Part shown: positions 1-8,932 of the stretch, piece by piece | Position numbering within the stretch: the stretch's first letter is position 1 | Layout of the letters: every line of letters starts with the position of its first letter | Assembly (NCBI RefSeq): GCF_014385165.1 | Contig: NZ_JACRTF010000001.1 | Location: 62,001 to 126,000, forward strand | Reading direction: 5' to 3' | DNA length: 64,000 nucleotides | Source of the DNA: Jilunia laotingensis | GTDB lineage: Bacteria > Bacteroidota > Bacteroidia > Bacteroidales > Bacteroidaceae | Notes under the pieces: generated by a model | Seen by the model: only the letters and a program-made list of their open reading frames with translations | Database searches by the model: none | What the model was told of the DNA's origin: nothing | Program-made: the position numbers and the translations under genes

Positions 1-184
1 CGAAGCTGAAAAATGCAAAGAGACCGGAGAAGAAAAAGTTATATTATTCAACCTGTCCGGACATGGGTTGATAGATATGGCTTCCTACGATAAATATCTT
101 TCCGGAGACCTGGTCAATTACTCTTTAACCGACGAAGATATTCAGAAGAATCTGGATGAAATAGGAAAACAAGTGGGTAATTGA
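1..184 (+). CDS. TrpB-like PLP enzyme, C-terminal end (partial)
   Basis: The reading frame is open from base 2 to the TGA at 182-184; the start lies left of the window. The 60 visible residues include the segment NLSGHGLIDMASYDKYLSG, which resembles the C-terminal end of tryptophan synthase beta chains, in particular the TrpB2-like form found in many Bacteroidetes. The enzyme would condense indole with serine using pyridoxal phosphate. Only the tail is visible, so the lysine that binds the cofactor cannot be checked and the subfamily is uncertain. Enolase follows about 140 bases downstream with its own promoter-like box, so the two need not be one operon. Confidence 0.65.
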   Translation, partial: EAEKCKETGEEKVILFNLSGHGLIDMASYDKYLSGDLVNYSLTDEDIQKNLDEIGKQVGN

Positions 185-220
185 ACAAACATCACTTATT
201 GTATGTTATTTAATTACTGA

Positions 221-1609
<1,389 letters not shown>

Positions 1610-1630
1610 ATCCTTTGCATAAACAGATAT

Positions 1631-1670
1631 TGGGCGTGGCGTTTATATATAATTATAAACATCGCGCCCA
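1631..1670 (+). terminator. Hairpin after eno
   Basis: Imperfect inverted repeat: arms 1631-1647 and 1654-1670 (GGGCG and GTTTATA pair with CGCCC and TATAAAC) around a short AT loop, followed by TTTCTT. It lies 21 bases after the eno stop. Confidence 0.55.
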
Positions 1671-1752
1671 TTTCTTATATACTCGCTTATTACATTGATC
1701 CATCAAATGTAAATCATTGCCCGCTATTGATTAATGCCAATCCTCCAAACAT

Positions 1753-1785
1753 AAAAAAGCATCCCCGGTATTGCCGAAGATGCTT
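1753..1785 (-). terminator. Rho-independent terminator after tRNA-Thr
   Basis: Read on the minus strand, AAGCATC (1785-1779) pairs with GATGCTT (1763-1757), with an inner CGG/CCG pairing, and is followed by a run of T. It lies 12 bases beyond the 3' end of the tRNA and would end the SRP RNA-tRNA transcript. Confidence 0.75.
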
Positions 1786-1796
1786 CCATCATTTTG

Positions 1797-1870
1797 AGCC
1801 TCTTGTCGGATTCGAACCAACGACCCCGAGATTACAAATCACGTGCTCTGGCCAACTGAGCTAAAGAGGC
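1797..1870 (-). tRNA. tRNA-Thr (anticodon TGT)
   Basis: The minus-strand sequence folds as a cloverleaf. The acceptor arm GCCTCTT pairs with AAGAGGC, the D arm is GCTC/GAGC, the anticodon loop TTTGTAA gives anticodon TGT, and the T arm is GTTGG-TTCGAAT-CCGAC. The anticodon stem has one T-T mismatch. CCA is not encoded. The anticodon reads ACA and probably other ACN codons. It lies directly downstream of the SRP RNA on the same strand and is followed by a terminator hairpin. Confidence 0.93.
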
Positions 1871-1874
1871 GGGT

Positions 1875-1970
1875 GGGTAAGCTTACTATATCGCGCCGCT
1901 ACAACCAACTACCTTTGCTGCGATCAAGCCCTGGAGGATTCGAAGGGAGCTGGCCGTATAGGACTTACCC
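1875..1970 (-). ncRNA. ffs: Small signal recognition particle RNA (4.5S-like)
   Basis: On the minus strand a roughly 96-nt RNA is closed by a perfect terminal helix, GGGTAAG (1970-1964) with CTTACCC (1881-1875), extended by CTATA/TATAG. The middle carries CCAGG, an apical loop, GCAGC and AAAGGTAG (1934-1909), matching the layout of SRP domain IV (CAGG, tetraloop, GCAGC), and then TTGTAGCGG, as in 4.5S RNA. It would bind Ffh and guide co-translational membrane targeting. A strong TACCTTTG box precedes it, and tRNA-Thr follows after 4 nt. The apical loop differs from the GGAA of E. coli, so the call rests on layout more than exact sequence. Confidence 0.7.
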
Positions 1971-1982
1971 GTTTTGCGGTTG

Positions 1983-1990
1983 CAAAGGTA
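1983..1990 (-). promoter_or_regulatory. Promoter of SRP RNA / tRNA-Thr
   Basis: On the minus strand TACCTTTG fits TAnnTTTG. ATTG at 2013-2010, separated by about 19 bases, could serve as the -33 element. Transcription would start near 1975. Confidence 0.7.
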
Positions 1991-2157
1991 CGCCTTTTTC
2001 TTTAATCTGCAATAGTTATGCTATATTTTTTCAGATATAAAAAATCATTTCACTGTATCACAAGCATTTATCGAAGGCAAAATGACTTCCTACACGCATC
2101 TTTATGACCTTTATTAACTTTAACAGCCCGATCTCCGTCACCAAACAATATTATTTG

Positions 2158-2165
2158 TACCTTTG
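2158..2165 (+). promoter_or_regulatory. Promoter -7 box of the DUF4199-apbE operon
   Basis: TACCTTTG matches TAnnTTTG, 22 bases before the DUF4199 ATG. The following five genes are tightly spaced and no other strong box is evident before them. Confidence 0.65.
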
Positions 2166-2187
2166 TGCGCTATTTTAGAACTTAAAT

Positions 2188-2745
2188 ATGATAGAGAACA
2201 GAAATTACCTGCAAAAATATGCCATGCATTTCGGCACATATATGGGAGCGTACTGGATATTCAAATTTATTTTATTTCCACTTGGATTTACTATCCCGTT
2301 CCTCTCTTTTCTTTATTTGAGCCTGACGCTTGGTGTACCATTTTTAGGATACCACTATGCCAAGACATACCGTAATAAAGTATGCGGAGGAGTAATCAGC
2401 TTTGCACATGCCTGCCTTTTTACCCTGTTTATGTACATGTTCGCCTCCCTGCTTGTAGCAGTTGCTCATTACATATACTTCCAATTTATTGATCACGGTT
2501 TTGTACTGAATGAATATTCAAAGTTGGTGGATGAAGCATCCAAAATACTCCAGAGGACAGATGAGGAAAAGGAATTCATAAGAAACGTAATCGATACAGC
2601 ACGTACGCTTACACCGGTTGATTTTACCATGCAATTCTTATCATGGGATGTAATTGTCGGTAGTTTATTGGCAATTCCTACTGGCTTGTTCGTTATGAAA
2701 CGTGGGAACCGGGCTGAAACCCCGAATATTACCCCACAACCGTAA
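2188..2745 (+). CDS. DUF4199 family membrane protein
   Basis: 185 residues. The N-terminal half holds hydrophobic helices at about 20-50 and 65-95, and a further helix lies at about 155-172 (IVGSLLAIPTGLFV). The loop between is charged and helical (LVDEASKILQRTDEEKEF). This arrangement is that of the Bacteroidetes DUF4199 family, inner-membrane proteins of unknown function that often precede a family 2 glycosyltransferase, as here. It is the first gene of a six-gene plus-strand operon. No catalytic motif is seen; a role in handling a lipid-linked sugar with the next gene is inference from adjacency only. Confidence 0.8.
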   Translation: MIENRNYLQKYAMHFGTYMGAYWIFKFILFPLGFTIPFLSFLYLSLTLGVPFLGYHYAKTYRNKVCGGVISFAHACLFTLFMYMFASLLVAVAHYIYFQFIDHGFVLNEYSKLVDEASKILQRTDEEKEFIRNVIDTARTLTPVDFTMQFLSWDVIVGSLLAIPTGLFVMKRGNRAETPNITPQP

Positions 2746-2762
2746 TTTGTAATTCGTAATTT
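2742..2762. repeat. Heptamer tandem repeat GTAATTN
   Basis: Three heptamers (GTAATTT, GTAATTC, GTAATTT) lie between the DUF4199 stop and the glycosyltransferase start. Related copies in the opposite sense (ATTACGA twice) lie at 43671-43684. Confidence 0.5.
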
Positions 2763-2769
2763 GAAGAAA

Positions 2770-3723
2770 ATGGATATATCTGTCGTTATTCCCTTGTACA
2801 ATGAAGAAGAATCAATCCCGGAACTATATGCCTGGATTGAAAGAGTTATGAAAGCTAACGGTTATTCATACGAAGTCATCTTTGTCAACGATGGCAGCAC
2901 AGACCGTTCATGGGAGATTATCGAACAGCTCAAAGCTAATTCGAAAGCTGTGAAAGGAATTAAATTCCGTCGTAACTATGGCAAATCTCCGGCATTGTTC
3001 TGTGGATTCGAACAAGCAGAAGGAGAAGTTGTCATTACAATGGATGCCGACTTGCAAGATAGTCCCGATGAAATACCGAAACTTTACGACATGATTACAA
3101 AGGAAGGTTACGACCTTGTATCCGGTTGGAAACAAAAAAGATACGATCCACTTTCCAAAACTATACCGACCAAACTGTTCAATGCCACGGCAAGAAGGGT
3201 TTCAGGCATCAAAAATCTGCACGATTTCAACTGCGGACTGAAAGCTTATCGCAAAGCAGTAGTGAAAAACATTGAGGTTTATGGCGAGATGCACCGTTAT
3301 ATCCCCTATTTGGCAAAAAACGCAGGTTTCAAGAAAATAGGAGAAAAGGTGGTACAGCATCAGGCACGGAAGTTTGGTAAAACTAAATTCGGAGGCATGA
3401 ATCGTTTCTTCAATGGTTATCTGGATTTGATCACACTTTGGTTCCTCTCTACCTTCGGAATAAAGCCCATGCACTTCTTCGGGCTTCTAGGTTCACTGAT
3501 GTTTATTCTAGGATTTATTTCGGTCATCATTGTGGGTGTTACCAAATTATATAGCATGTACAATGGTTTGCCCTACCGTTTGGTGACAGATTCCCCCTAT
3601 TTCTATTTATCACTTACGGCTATGATCATCGGCACGCAGTTGTTCTTGGCGGGATTTATTGGTGAACTGATTTCGCGTAATTCTCCGGAGCGTAACAATT
3701 ACCAGATAGAGAAAATAATCTAA
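2770..3723 (+). CDS. Family 2 glycosyltransferase, DPM1/GtrB/ArnC type
   Basis: 317 residues from the ATG at 2770; a TTG nine bases upstream is in frame but gives no better N terminus. The GT2 Rossmann-like domain begins MDISVVIPLYNEEESIPEL and carries FVNDGSTDRSWEII and MDADLQDSPDEIP (metal-binding DxD region). Two C-terminal transmembrane helices (about 235-260 and 277-303) anchor it. Proteins of this shape move a sugar from a nucleotide donor to undecaprenyl phosphate on the cytoplasmic face. Donor and final glycan are unknown. It lies 24 bases after the DUF4199 gene and 24 before the DUF6452 gene. Confidence 0.9.
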   Translation: MDISVVIPLYNEEESIPELYAWIERVMKANGYSYEVIFVNDGSTDRSWEIIEQLKANSKAVKGIKFRRNYGKSPALFCGFEQAEGEVVITMDADLQDSPDEIPKLYDMITKEGYDLVSGWKQKRYDPLSKTIPTKLFNATARRVSGIKNLHDFNCGLKAYRKAVVKNIEVYGEMHRYIPYLAKNAGFKKIGEKVVQHQARKFGKTKFGGMNRFFNGYLDLITLWFLSTFGIKPMHFFGLLGSLMFILGFISVIIVGVTKLYSMYNGLPYRLVTDSPYFYLSLTAMIIGTQLFLAGFIGELISRNSPERNNYQIEKII

Positions 3724-3747
3724 ACCACATAAAAAAAACAACCCATT

Positions 3748-4257
3748 ATGAAGAATTTAATTCGACTATTCCTGATTTTCCTCATTGCCGGTACTACCAT
3801 CGGTACTTATTCATCGTGTTCCGATGATAGCGACTGTTCGATAACCGGCCGGCCCATGATAAATTGTACGCTCTTTACTACAAATCCAGACACTAAAGAA
3901 CAATTGAAAGATACGCTTGATTCGCTAACGGTAACAGCGCTTGGAACGGATTCTATCATCATCAACAATCAAAAAGATGTTCACACCCTGATGCTTCCAC
4001 TACGTTTTACATCCGATTCAACGGTCTTCATTCTTTATTATGCCTATGGAGCCGACCGTACTTTGTGCGATACGGTATATATCAAACAAAGTAACACCCC
4101 TTACTTTGAATCAATGGATTGTGGTTACAGCATGAAGCAAAGCATCCTCGACGTTCGTTCGAGCAGGCAAGAATTAGATACAATCTTAATAGTCAACAAA
4201 CAAGCCAATACGGATGGTACGGAAAATCTTAAATTACTCTACCGCTTCAGCGATTAG
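3748..4257 (+). CDS. DUF6452 family lipoprotein
   Basis: 169 residues with a type II signal peptide: a hydrophobic stretch at 4-20 and lipobox SSC with the lipid cysteine near residue 24, followed by the acidic run SDDSD, a feature of surface-exported lipoproteins in Bacteroidetes. The rest is predicted beta-rich (for example TVTALGTDSIIINNQKDVH). This matches the Bacteroidetes DUF6452 family, of unknown function, which is regularly found directly before DUF6048. The last 44 bases overlap the start of the DUF6048 gene in another frame, suggesting translational coupling and joint action at the outer membrane. Confidence 0.8.
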   Translation: MKNLIRLFLIFLIAGTTIGTYSSCSDDSDCSITGRPMINCTLFTTNPDTKEQLKDTLDSLTVTALGTDSIIINNQKDVHTLMLPLRFTSDSTVFILYYAYGADRTLCDTVYIKQSNTPYFESMDCGYSMKQSILDVRSSRQELDTILIVNKQANTDGTENLKLLYRFSD

Positions 4258-4996
4258 CTTTATTCTGATCCTGTTAGTAGTAGGAACTTCGGTATGTGCC
4301 CAGCAACGGCCGTATGTCAATCCTACCCCTAAAAGAGATCAGAAAAAGAACGTGAAAGAGGAACCTAAAGAAATAGTTCCCCTCTACAACGGCACATACG
4401 TTGGCGTAGATATTTTTGGCATCGGAAGTAAACTTTTCGGTGGAGATTTCCTGAGTTCGGAAGTAAATGTTACGGTGAACCTGAAAAACAAGTTCCTACC
4501 TACAGCTGAAGTAGGTTTTGGCACCACCGATACTTGGAACGATACGGGTATTCACTATAAAGGTAGTTCTCCCTTTTTCCGCATCGGAATGGATTACAAC
4601 ACCATGTCCAAAAAGAAAGAGAAGAACAGTTATTTGTACGTGGGTCTCCGTTATGCTTTCTGCCCGATGAAATACGACATTAGCAGTTTACCTATACCTG
4701 ATACAGAATTCGGTGGCTCAATGGAAAACCCAAGCCTCATGGACCCTATCTGGGGAGGAAGTGTACCTTACGACTATGCCGGACTCAAAGCTACCATGCA
4801 ATGGTTCGAAATAGTGGCGGGAGTAAGAGTAAAGATTTACAAAAACTTCTATATGGGATGGGCATTACGCATGAAATACAGACTATCTGCTTCCGTCAGT
4901 GAACATGGCAATCCCTGGATGGTACCGGGATTTGGGAAATACAGTTCCAAAAATATGGGAATCACTTACACTCTTACGTATAAACTACCTTATTAA
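4214..4996 (+). CDS. DUF6048 family outer-membrane beta-barrel-like protein
   Basis: 260 residues with a cleavable signal peptide (hydrophobic 12-27, ending SVCAQQ). The mature part alternates aromatic and polar residues and ends in YTLTYKLPY, an aromatic C terminus typical of outer-membrane barrels. The start at 4214 lies inside the preceding gene; the 44-base overlap is accepted because the signal peptide begins right there. The family is Bacteroidetes-specific and without known function. Pairing with the DUF6452 lipoprotein suggests an outer-membrane complex, by inference. Confidence 0.8.
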   Translation: MVRKILNYSTASAISFILILLVVGTSVCAQQRPYVNPTPKRDQKKNVKEEPKEIVPLYNGTYVGVDIFGIGSKLFGGDFLSSEVNVTVNLKNKFLPTAEVGFGTTDTWNDTGIHYKGSSPFFRIGMDYNTMSKKKEKNSYLYVGLRYAFCPMKYDISSLPIPDTEFGGSMENPSLMDPIWGGSVPYDYAGLKATMQWFEIVAGVRVKIYKNFYMGWALRMKYRLSASVSEHGNPWMVPGFGKYSSKNMGITYTLTYKLPY

Positions 4997-5001
4997 TTAC
5001 A

Positions 5002-5583
5002 ATGACAGGATTAGAGATTTGGCTGCTTGCAATTGGTTTGGCGATGGACTGTTTCGCTGTCTCTATTGCAAGCGGTATTATTTTAAAACGTATCCAATGG
5101 AAACCGATGCTGACGATGGCACTCGCTTTTGGCTTTTTCCAAGCTCTTATGCCTCTATTGGGGTGGATAGGTGCCAGCACGTTCAGCCATCTCATCGAAA
5201 GTGTCGACCACTGGATCGCCTTTGGCATCCTCGCTTTTCTGGGTGGACGAATGATTATTGAATCTTTCAAGGACGAAGATTGCCGTCAAGACATCAACCC
5301 GGCAAGCTTGAAAGTGGTGTTCACAATGGCCGTAGCAACCAGCATAGATGCACTGGCAGTAGGTGTATCATTCGCATTTCTGGGAATACGAGATTACTCA
5401 GCCATCCTCTATCCTATCGGCATTATCGGATTAGTCTCTTTCGTGATGTCACTCATCGGACTTTTTTTCGGTATCAAATGTCGTTGCGGAATTGCCCGCA
5501 AACTACGGGCCGAACTCTGGGGAGGCATTATACTGATACTTATTGGGGTCAAAATATTAATTGAACATCTGTTTTTCAACTAA
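5002..5583 (+). CDS. mntP: Manganese efflux pump MntP
   Basis: 193 residues, six predicted transmembrane helices built from two related halves. Each half carries a membrane-embedded acidic motif: AIGLAMDCFAVSIASG near residue 10-22 and AVATSIDALAVGVSF near 110-125, the paired Asp residues typical of MntP/YebN. The protein exports Mn2+ across the inner membrane and protects against manganese overload. It begins 5 bases after the DUF6048 stop and ends 17 before apbE. In other bacteria mntP is often preceded by the yybP-ykoY manganese riboswitch; no leader exists here because it sits inside an operon. Confidence 0.93.
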   Translation: MTGLEIWLLAIGLAMDCFAVSIASGIILKRIQWKPMLTMALAFGFFQALMPLLGWIGASTFSHLIESVDHWIAFGILAFLGGRMIIESFKDEDCRQDINPASLKVVFTMAVATSIDALAVGVSFAFLGIRDYSAILYPIGIIGLVSFVMSLIGLFFGIKCRCGIARKLRAELWGGIILILIGVKILIEHLFFN

Positions 5584-5600
5584 CTAAACCGGAATTTATT

Positions 5601-6611
5601 ATGAAGTCAAAAAAAAGTCTTATCTGGCTCGCCATACTCCTACTTGCCACTGTTTGGATACTGATCCGCAATAACAACGCTCCGTACCAAAGCATCAATG
5701 GATTAGTATTCGGTACTGTTTACAACATCACTTACCAATATGACGGTGATCTAAAAAACGAAATTGAGGCCGAACTAAAACGTTTCGATAATTCACTCTC
5801 ACCTTTCAATGATTCTTCCGTCATTTCACAAGTCAACAGAAATGAAGAGATCGTTACCGACAGTTTCTTCCAAACTTGCTTCAACCGATCGATAGAAATC
5901 TCAAAAGAAACGAAAGGTGCATTCGACATCACTGTGGCTCCACTAGCTAACGCCTGGGGATTCGGATTCAAACAAGGCGCATTTCCCAATTCACTGATGA
6001 TAGATAGCCTGCTGCAGATCACAGGATACGACAAAGTGAAACTTATTGATGGAAAAGTGGTGAAAACCGATCCCCGCATCATGCTTAGCTGCAGTGCGGT
6101 CGCAAAAGGATATTCGGTCGACGTCGTAGCTCGGTTACTCGATAGCAAAGGCATCAAGAATTACATGATAGACATCGGAGGAGAAATAGTGGCTCGCGGT
6201 AAGAACTTACGGGGAGGTTTGTGGCGGATTGGCATCAATAAGCCGATAGACGATTCATTATCTGTCAATCAAGAGATACAAACAATCCTAGAACTAACCG
6301 ATGTAGGATTGGCTACCTCGGGCAACTATCGCAATTATTATTACAAGGATGGGAAAAAGTACGCTCACACCATCGACCCAAGAACAGGATACCCAGTTCA
6401 ACATAACATTCTTTCATCCACCGTCATTGCAGAGGACTGCATGACTGCCGATGCACTGGCTACCGCTTTCATGGTTATGGGACTGGAAGATGCCGAAGCC
6501 TATGCCAATGCTCACCCGTCCATCGATGCTTGCTTCATTTACAGTGATGAAAATGGGGATTTCAAGATGTTCTTCACCGAAGGAATGAAGAAGTACATGA
6601 CAAAGCAATAG
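5601..6611 (+). CDS. apbE: FAD:protein FMN transferase (ApbE)
   Basis: 336 residues. A hydrophobic N-terminal segment (8-22) directs it to the membrane or periplasm. ApbE signatures are all visible: SAVAKGYSVDVVARLL, DIGGEIVARG, HTIDPRTGYPV and the metal-binding AEDCMTADALATAFMVMG. It attaches FMN covalently to threonine or serine of target proteins such as NqrB/NqrC and RnfG subunits, using FAD and Mg2+. No target flavoprotein is encoded nearby, so it probably serves the respiratory Nqr or Rnf complex elsewhere. Last gene of the operon. Confidence 0.95.
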   Translation: MKSKKSLIWLAILLLATVWILIRNNNAPYQSINGLVFGTVYNITYQYDGDLKNEIEAELKRFDNSLSPFNDSSVISQVNRNEEIVTDSFFQTCFNRSIEISKETKGAFDITVAPLANAWGFGFKQGAFPNSLMIDSLLQITGYDKVKLIDGKVVKTDPRIMLSCSAVAKGYSVDVVARLLDSKGIKNYMIDIGGEIVARGKNLRGGLWRIGINKPIDDSLSVNQEIQTILELTDVGLATSGNYRNYYYKDGKKYAHTIDPRTGYPVQHNILSSTVIAEDCMTADALATAFMVMGLEDAEAYANAHPSIDACFIYSDENGDFKMFFTEGMKKYMTKQ

Positions 6612-7512
6612 ATCATAAAAAGAATAATTTTATAAATCCCCTTGATTAAGAGAAAATACATTACACGGCTCACACCTTTAAATGCCGCCATTTTCCCGGC
6701 TCCGAGGAACACATTGAAGGCCACCGATGAACGCCCTCTTCCTCACCGATGAACACCCTCCTCATCACCGAGGAACACCTCCTTCATCACCGAGGTAAAA
6801 CAGGCTTTTATTTCACCTGATAATCAACCATTTAAATTATCATCTTTTCAACGATAGGTTATTTGCATCATGCACTTATGAGCAGGAACAATCGATAAAT
6901 GATATTTACATTCAATAATAAAAGACAAATATCTTATGTAAATCCGCGAATAAAATATCGGCCCACTTAAATACCAATATTTTATAAACAACTTCCTTCT
7001 ACTTATTTGGGCAAATAGAAACAGCTCATAGAAGAGCTAGTATCAATATTGAAAAAATTTAAGTTGCTATTTCAAGGCATTGTCATAAACAATGTTAATA
7101 CAATATAGGATTACAGTTTTTACGGCTATTTATTTTGGTTTCTTTAAAATAAATATGTAAATTGCAAGCAATGATTGATTTCATTACTCTCTAAAGTTCG
7201 AAAGTTAAAGATATGTTTAAAATTGAGATGCTATTATTTTGAATAAACATCATTAATTCTAAAACAGATCTATATCGCAAATATTGTTTAATGTATTTTA
7301 ATTTCAGGCATTATGTTATATTTTATTTCACATATGGCTAAGAAATTAAATCTAATTGGAAAAAATAATTTCAATTAGTTTATCCCCTCTAATAACATTT
7401 CTTGCAAATATATTAGTGGGGATTGTAGTATTCACTCACTACAAAATTTGAATTATTTCAAATAGATGACAATATTCCATATATTATTTACAACATCTTA
7501 ATATTTGCAAAT
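6612..7512. other. Long AT-rich intergenic stretch with a 22-bp repeat array
   Basis: About 900 bases without a convincing gene. The first 200 bases hold the 22-bp-period array (see the separate entry). From about 6800 on the sequence is strongly AT-rich with no open frame of note. A small hairpin lies near 7023-7038 (AGCTC/GAGCT). Confidence 0.7.
6700..6809. repeat. 22-bp-period intergenic repeat array, core CACCGATGAAC
   Basis: Five cores start at 6700, 6722, 6744, 6766 and 6788, exactly 22 bases apart: CTCCGAGGAAC, CACCGATGAAC, CACCGATGAAC, CACCGAGGAAC and CACCGAGGTAA. The intervening 11 bases are C/T-rich and only partly conserved. Because 22 is not a multiple of three, the array does not code a peptide repeat. 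A related array in the opposite orientation lies at 28446-28533. Confidence 0.8.
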
Positions 7513-8295
7513 ATGAAAAAAATATTATTCAGTAAATCACAGGTATTTGTTTTTTATCTTTCTTTGTTAGTGTGTTTTGGGGCTTGTAAAGGCAGTGACG
7601 ATGAATTAAAAACATCAAAAGAAAACTTATTTAATAATACAATAAATATTTCAACTTATTCTGATAACGATATAGAGATTCTGTCCGATAGATATGCTAC
7701 TTTATTTGAAGGAATATACAACGCCATATTGGAAGAAAAAAAACGAATTTCAAATTTAGGATCAAATATTTCCTCTGAAGATTATCTTATACAATATGCG
7801 ACAAATTATATAAACAGCTTAACATCTGAAGAACAAGCTTTTATTTCGCATATGTTTTCTGAACCATCAGAATTTAGTCGAAAAGAACGCTATGTGTTTA
7901 TGGGATTTATAAAGTCAATAGAGCCATTAATCTTTGAAAAAGATGAGGATAAATTAGCAGACGAGATTGATGCTTTTTATAATCGTACAATCTATAAATC
8001 ATTCGATTTGTCTTCTAGGCAAGAAATGAAATTAAGACTTGAATCCTTAAAAAAGGTAAGGTATGTTATTATAAATGGTATAAATGAATTTGTACGAGAT
8101 AATAATCATATTTCAAGAATATCACCGGGTGACAGAATGATCTGGAGCCAGTCGGTGTCTATGTTAACCAAAGATCAGGTACATCTATTAATAGATGTGA
8201 CTTTTGTGGGTGTGGGTTTTATGGCAACGGGATATACTAATACTATGATTTCAATAGCAACAACGATTCATGCAATTTGGTTGTGTTTTAGTTAA
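7513..8295 (+). CDS. Orphan surface-type lipoprotein, unknown function
   Basis: 260 residues, not recognised. A signal peptide (hydrophobic 11-23) ends in a lipobox FGAC with lipid cysteine near residue 25, followed by KGSDDE, an acidic stretch that often marks export to the cell surface in Bacteroidetes. The body is helical and charged with repeated Ser/Glu/Lys, without Cys or known motifs. The last 35 residues are hydrophobic and glycine-rich (FVGVGFMATGYTNTMISIAT), like a transmembrane hairpin, unusual for a lipoprotein. The gene is isolated in an AT-rich stretch with about 900 bases before and 425 after it, and its base composition differs from the neighbouring operons, suggesting acquisition. 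Confidence 0.7.
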   Translation: MKKILFSKSQVFVFYLSLLVCFGACKGSDDELKTSKENLFNNTINISTYSDNDIEILSDRYATLFEGIYNAILEEKKRISNLGSNISSEDYLIQYATNYINSLTSEEQAFISHMFSEPSEFSRKERYVFMGFIKSIEPLIFEKDEDKLADEIDAFYNRTIYKSFDLSSRQEMKLRLESLKKVRYVIINGINEFVRDNNHISRISPGDRMIWSQSVSMLTKDQVHLLIDVTFVGVGFMATGYTNTMISIATTIHAIWLCFS

Positions 8296-8719
8296 AACGA
8301 ATAAATGTTTTAATAAAATGATTTATTACTAAAGTTTCTCACTCCTGTAATAATAATAGGCAGGAAGCAACAAGGGATTCTGAACACTATTAGTATGCGA
8401 TGTCGTACTTTCTTTGGGTTTAAATAGCTTCCGTAACGGCATTGATAGCGTACGTAAACGTTAATATATTTAACGGACAAACATGTGAGTTTCAACCCTT
8501 GCAATATATATTGAACAGAGTGGAAAGCGATAGACACTAAAGTTTTTCACCCCTAAATAAATGATTGAAATATAACAGCTTATATAAAAAACATTCGTAT
8601 ATTAGCTATCACCAAATAACTGATATACAATAACAAATTATTAGCGAACTCTTATTTCTTCACATCCATTCAGGGGTGGAAAATTTTAGTGAATCAGTCT
8701 ATTATTTAATATTTTAATT
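8296..8719. other. Intergenic stretch with three related repeats
   Basis: No convincing gene. Copies of ACTAAAGTTTnTCACnCCT lie at 8328-8346 and 8535-8554, and an inverted copy at 8672-8691. A frame open on the minus strand over 8310-8537 resembles nothing and has no start context. Confidence 0.55.
8535..8691. repeat. MITE-like element bounded by 20-bp inverted repeats
   Basis: Left end CACTAAAGTTTTTCACCCCT (8535-8554); the right end (8672-8691), read on the other strand, is CACTAAAATTTTCCACCCCT, 18 of 20 identical. The 157-bp interior has no coding potential. This is the shape of a miniature inverted-repeat element. No clear target-site duplication is visible. Confidence 0.4.
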
Positions 8720-8920
8720 ATGTTCTATATGGCATGGAAGAAAATAAATATAAGATTCATTCATTATACCGCTGTGGCAGTTTATTTTGGAGCTTTTATC
8801 TTGGCGGCAATGGGAGAAAATCCCGAAATGTATGATTATGCGATTTTGGCGATTTTGGCGGGTTGTACATTATCAATGATTTACAATATCCTTGATTGGC
8901 TGAAGAAGAGAAGAAATTGA
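8720..8920 (+). CDS. Small two-helix membrane protein, hypothetical
   Basis: 66 residues from 8720, or 63 from the ATG at 8729. Two hydrophobic segments (about 15-31 and 40-56) are separated by a short loop, GENPEMYDYA, and the tail is basic (WLKKRRN), consistent with a small inner-membrane protein. The frame ends 12 bases before the stop of the convergent DUF486 gene. No known family is recognised. The composition and clean TM pattern argue for a real gene, but there is no homology-type evidence. Confidence 0.45.
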   Translation: MFYMAWKKINIRFIHYTAVAVYFGAFILAAMGENPEMYDYAILAILAGCTLSMIYNILDWLKKRRN

Positions 8921-8932
8921 TCAACTTCTGTC

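Noticed and set aside
1909..1934. Plus-strand promoter box TACCTTTG at 1910
   Set aside because: It lies inside the structured core of the SRP RNA on the other strand and has no gene downstream; the match is a by-product of that RNA sequence.
1843..2040. Plus-strand open frame of 65 codons
   Set aside because: It runs across tRNA-Thr and SRP RNA on the opposite strand.
6700..6809. CRISPR array
   Set aside because: The repeat core is only about 11 bases, the spacer 11, with no palindromic repeat of 25-40 bases and no cas genes anywhere in the window.
8310..8537. Minus-strand frame in the repeat-bearing gap
   Set aside because: No homology-like motif, no start context; it spans the repeats at 8328 and 8535.
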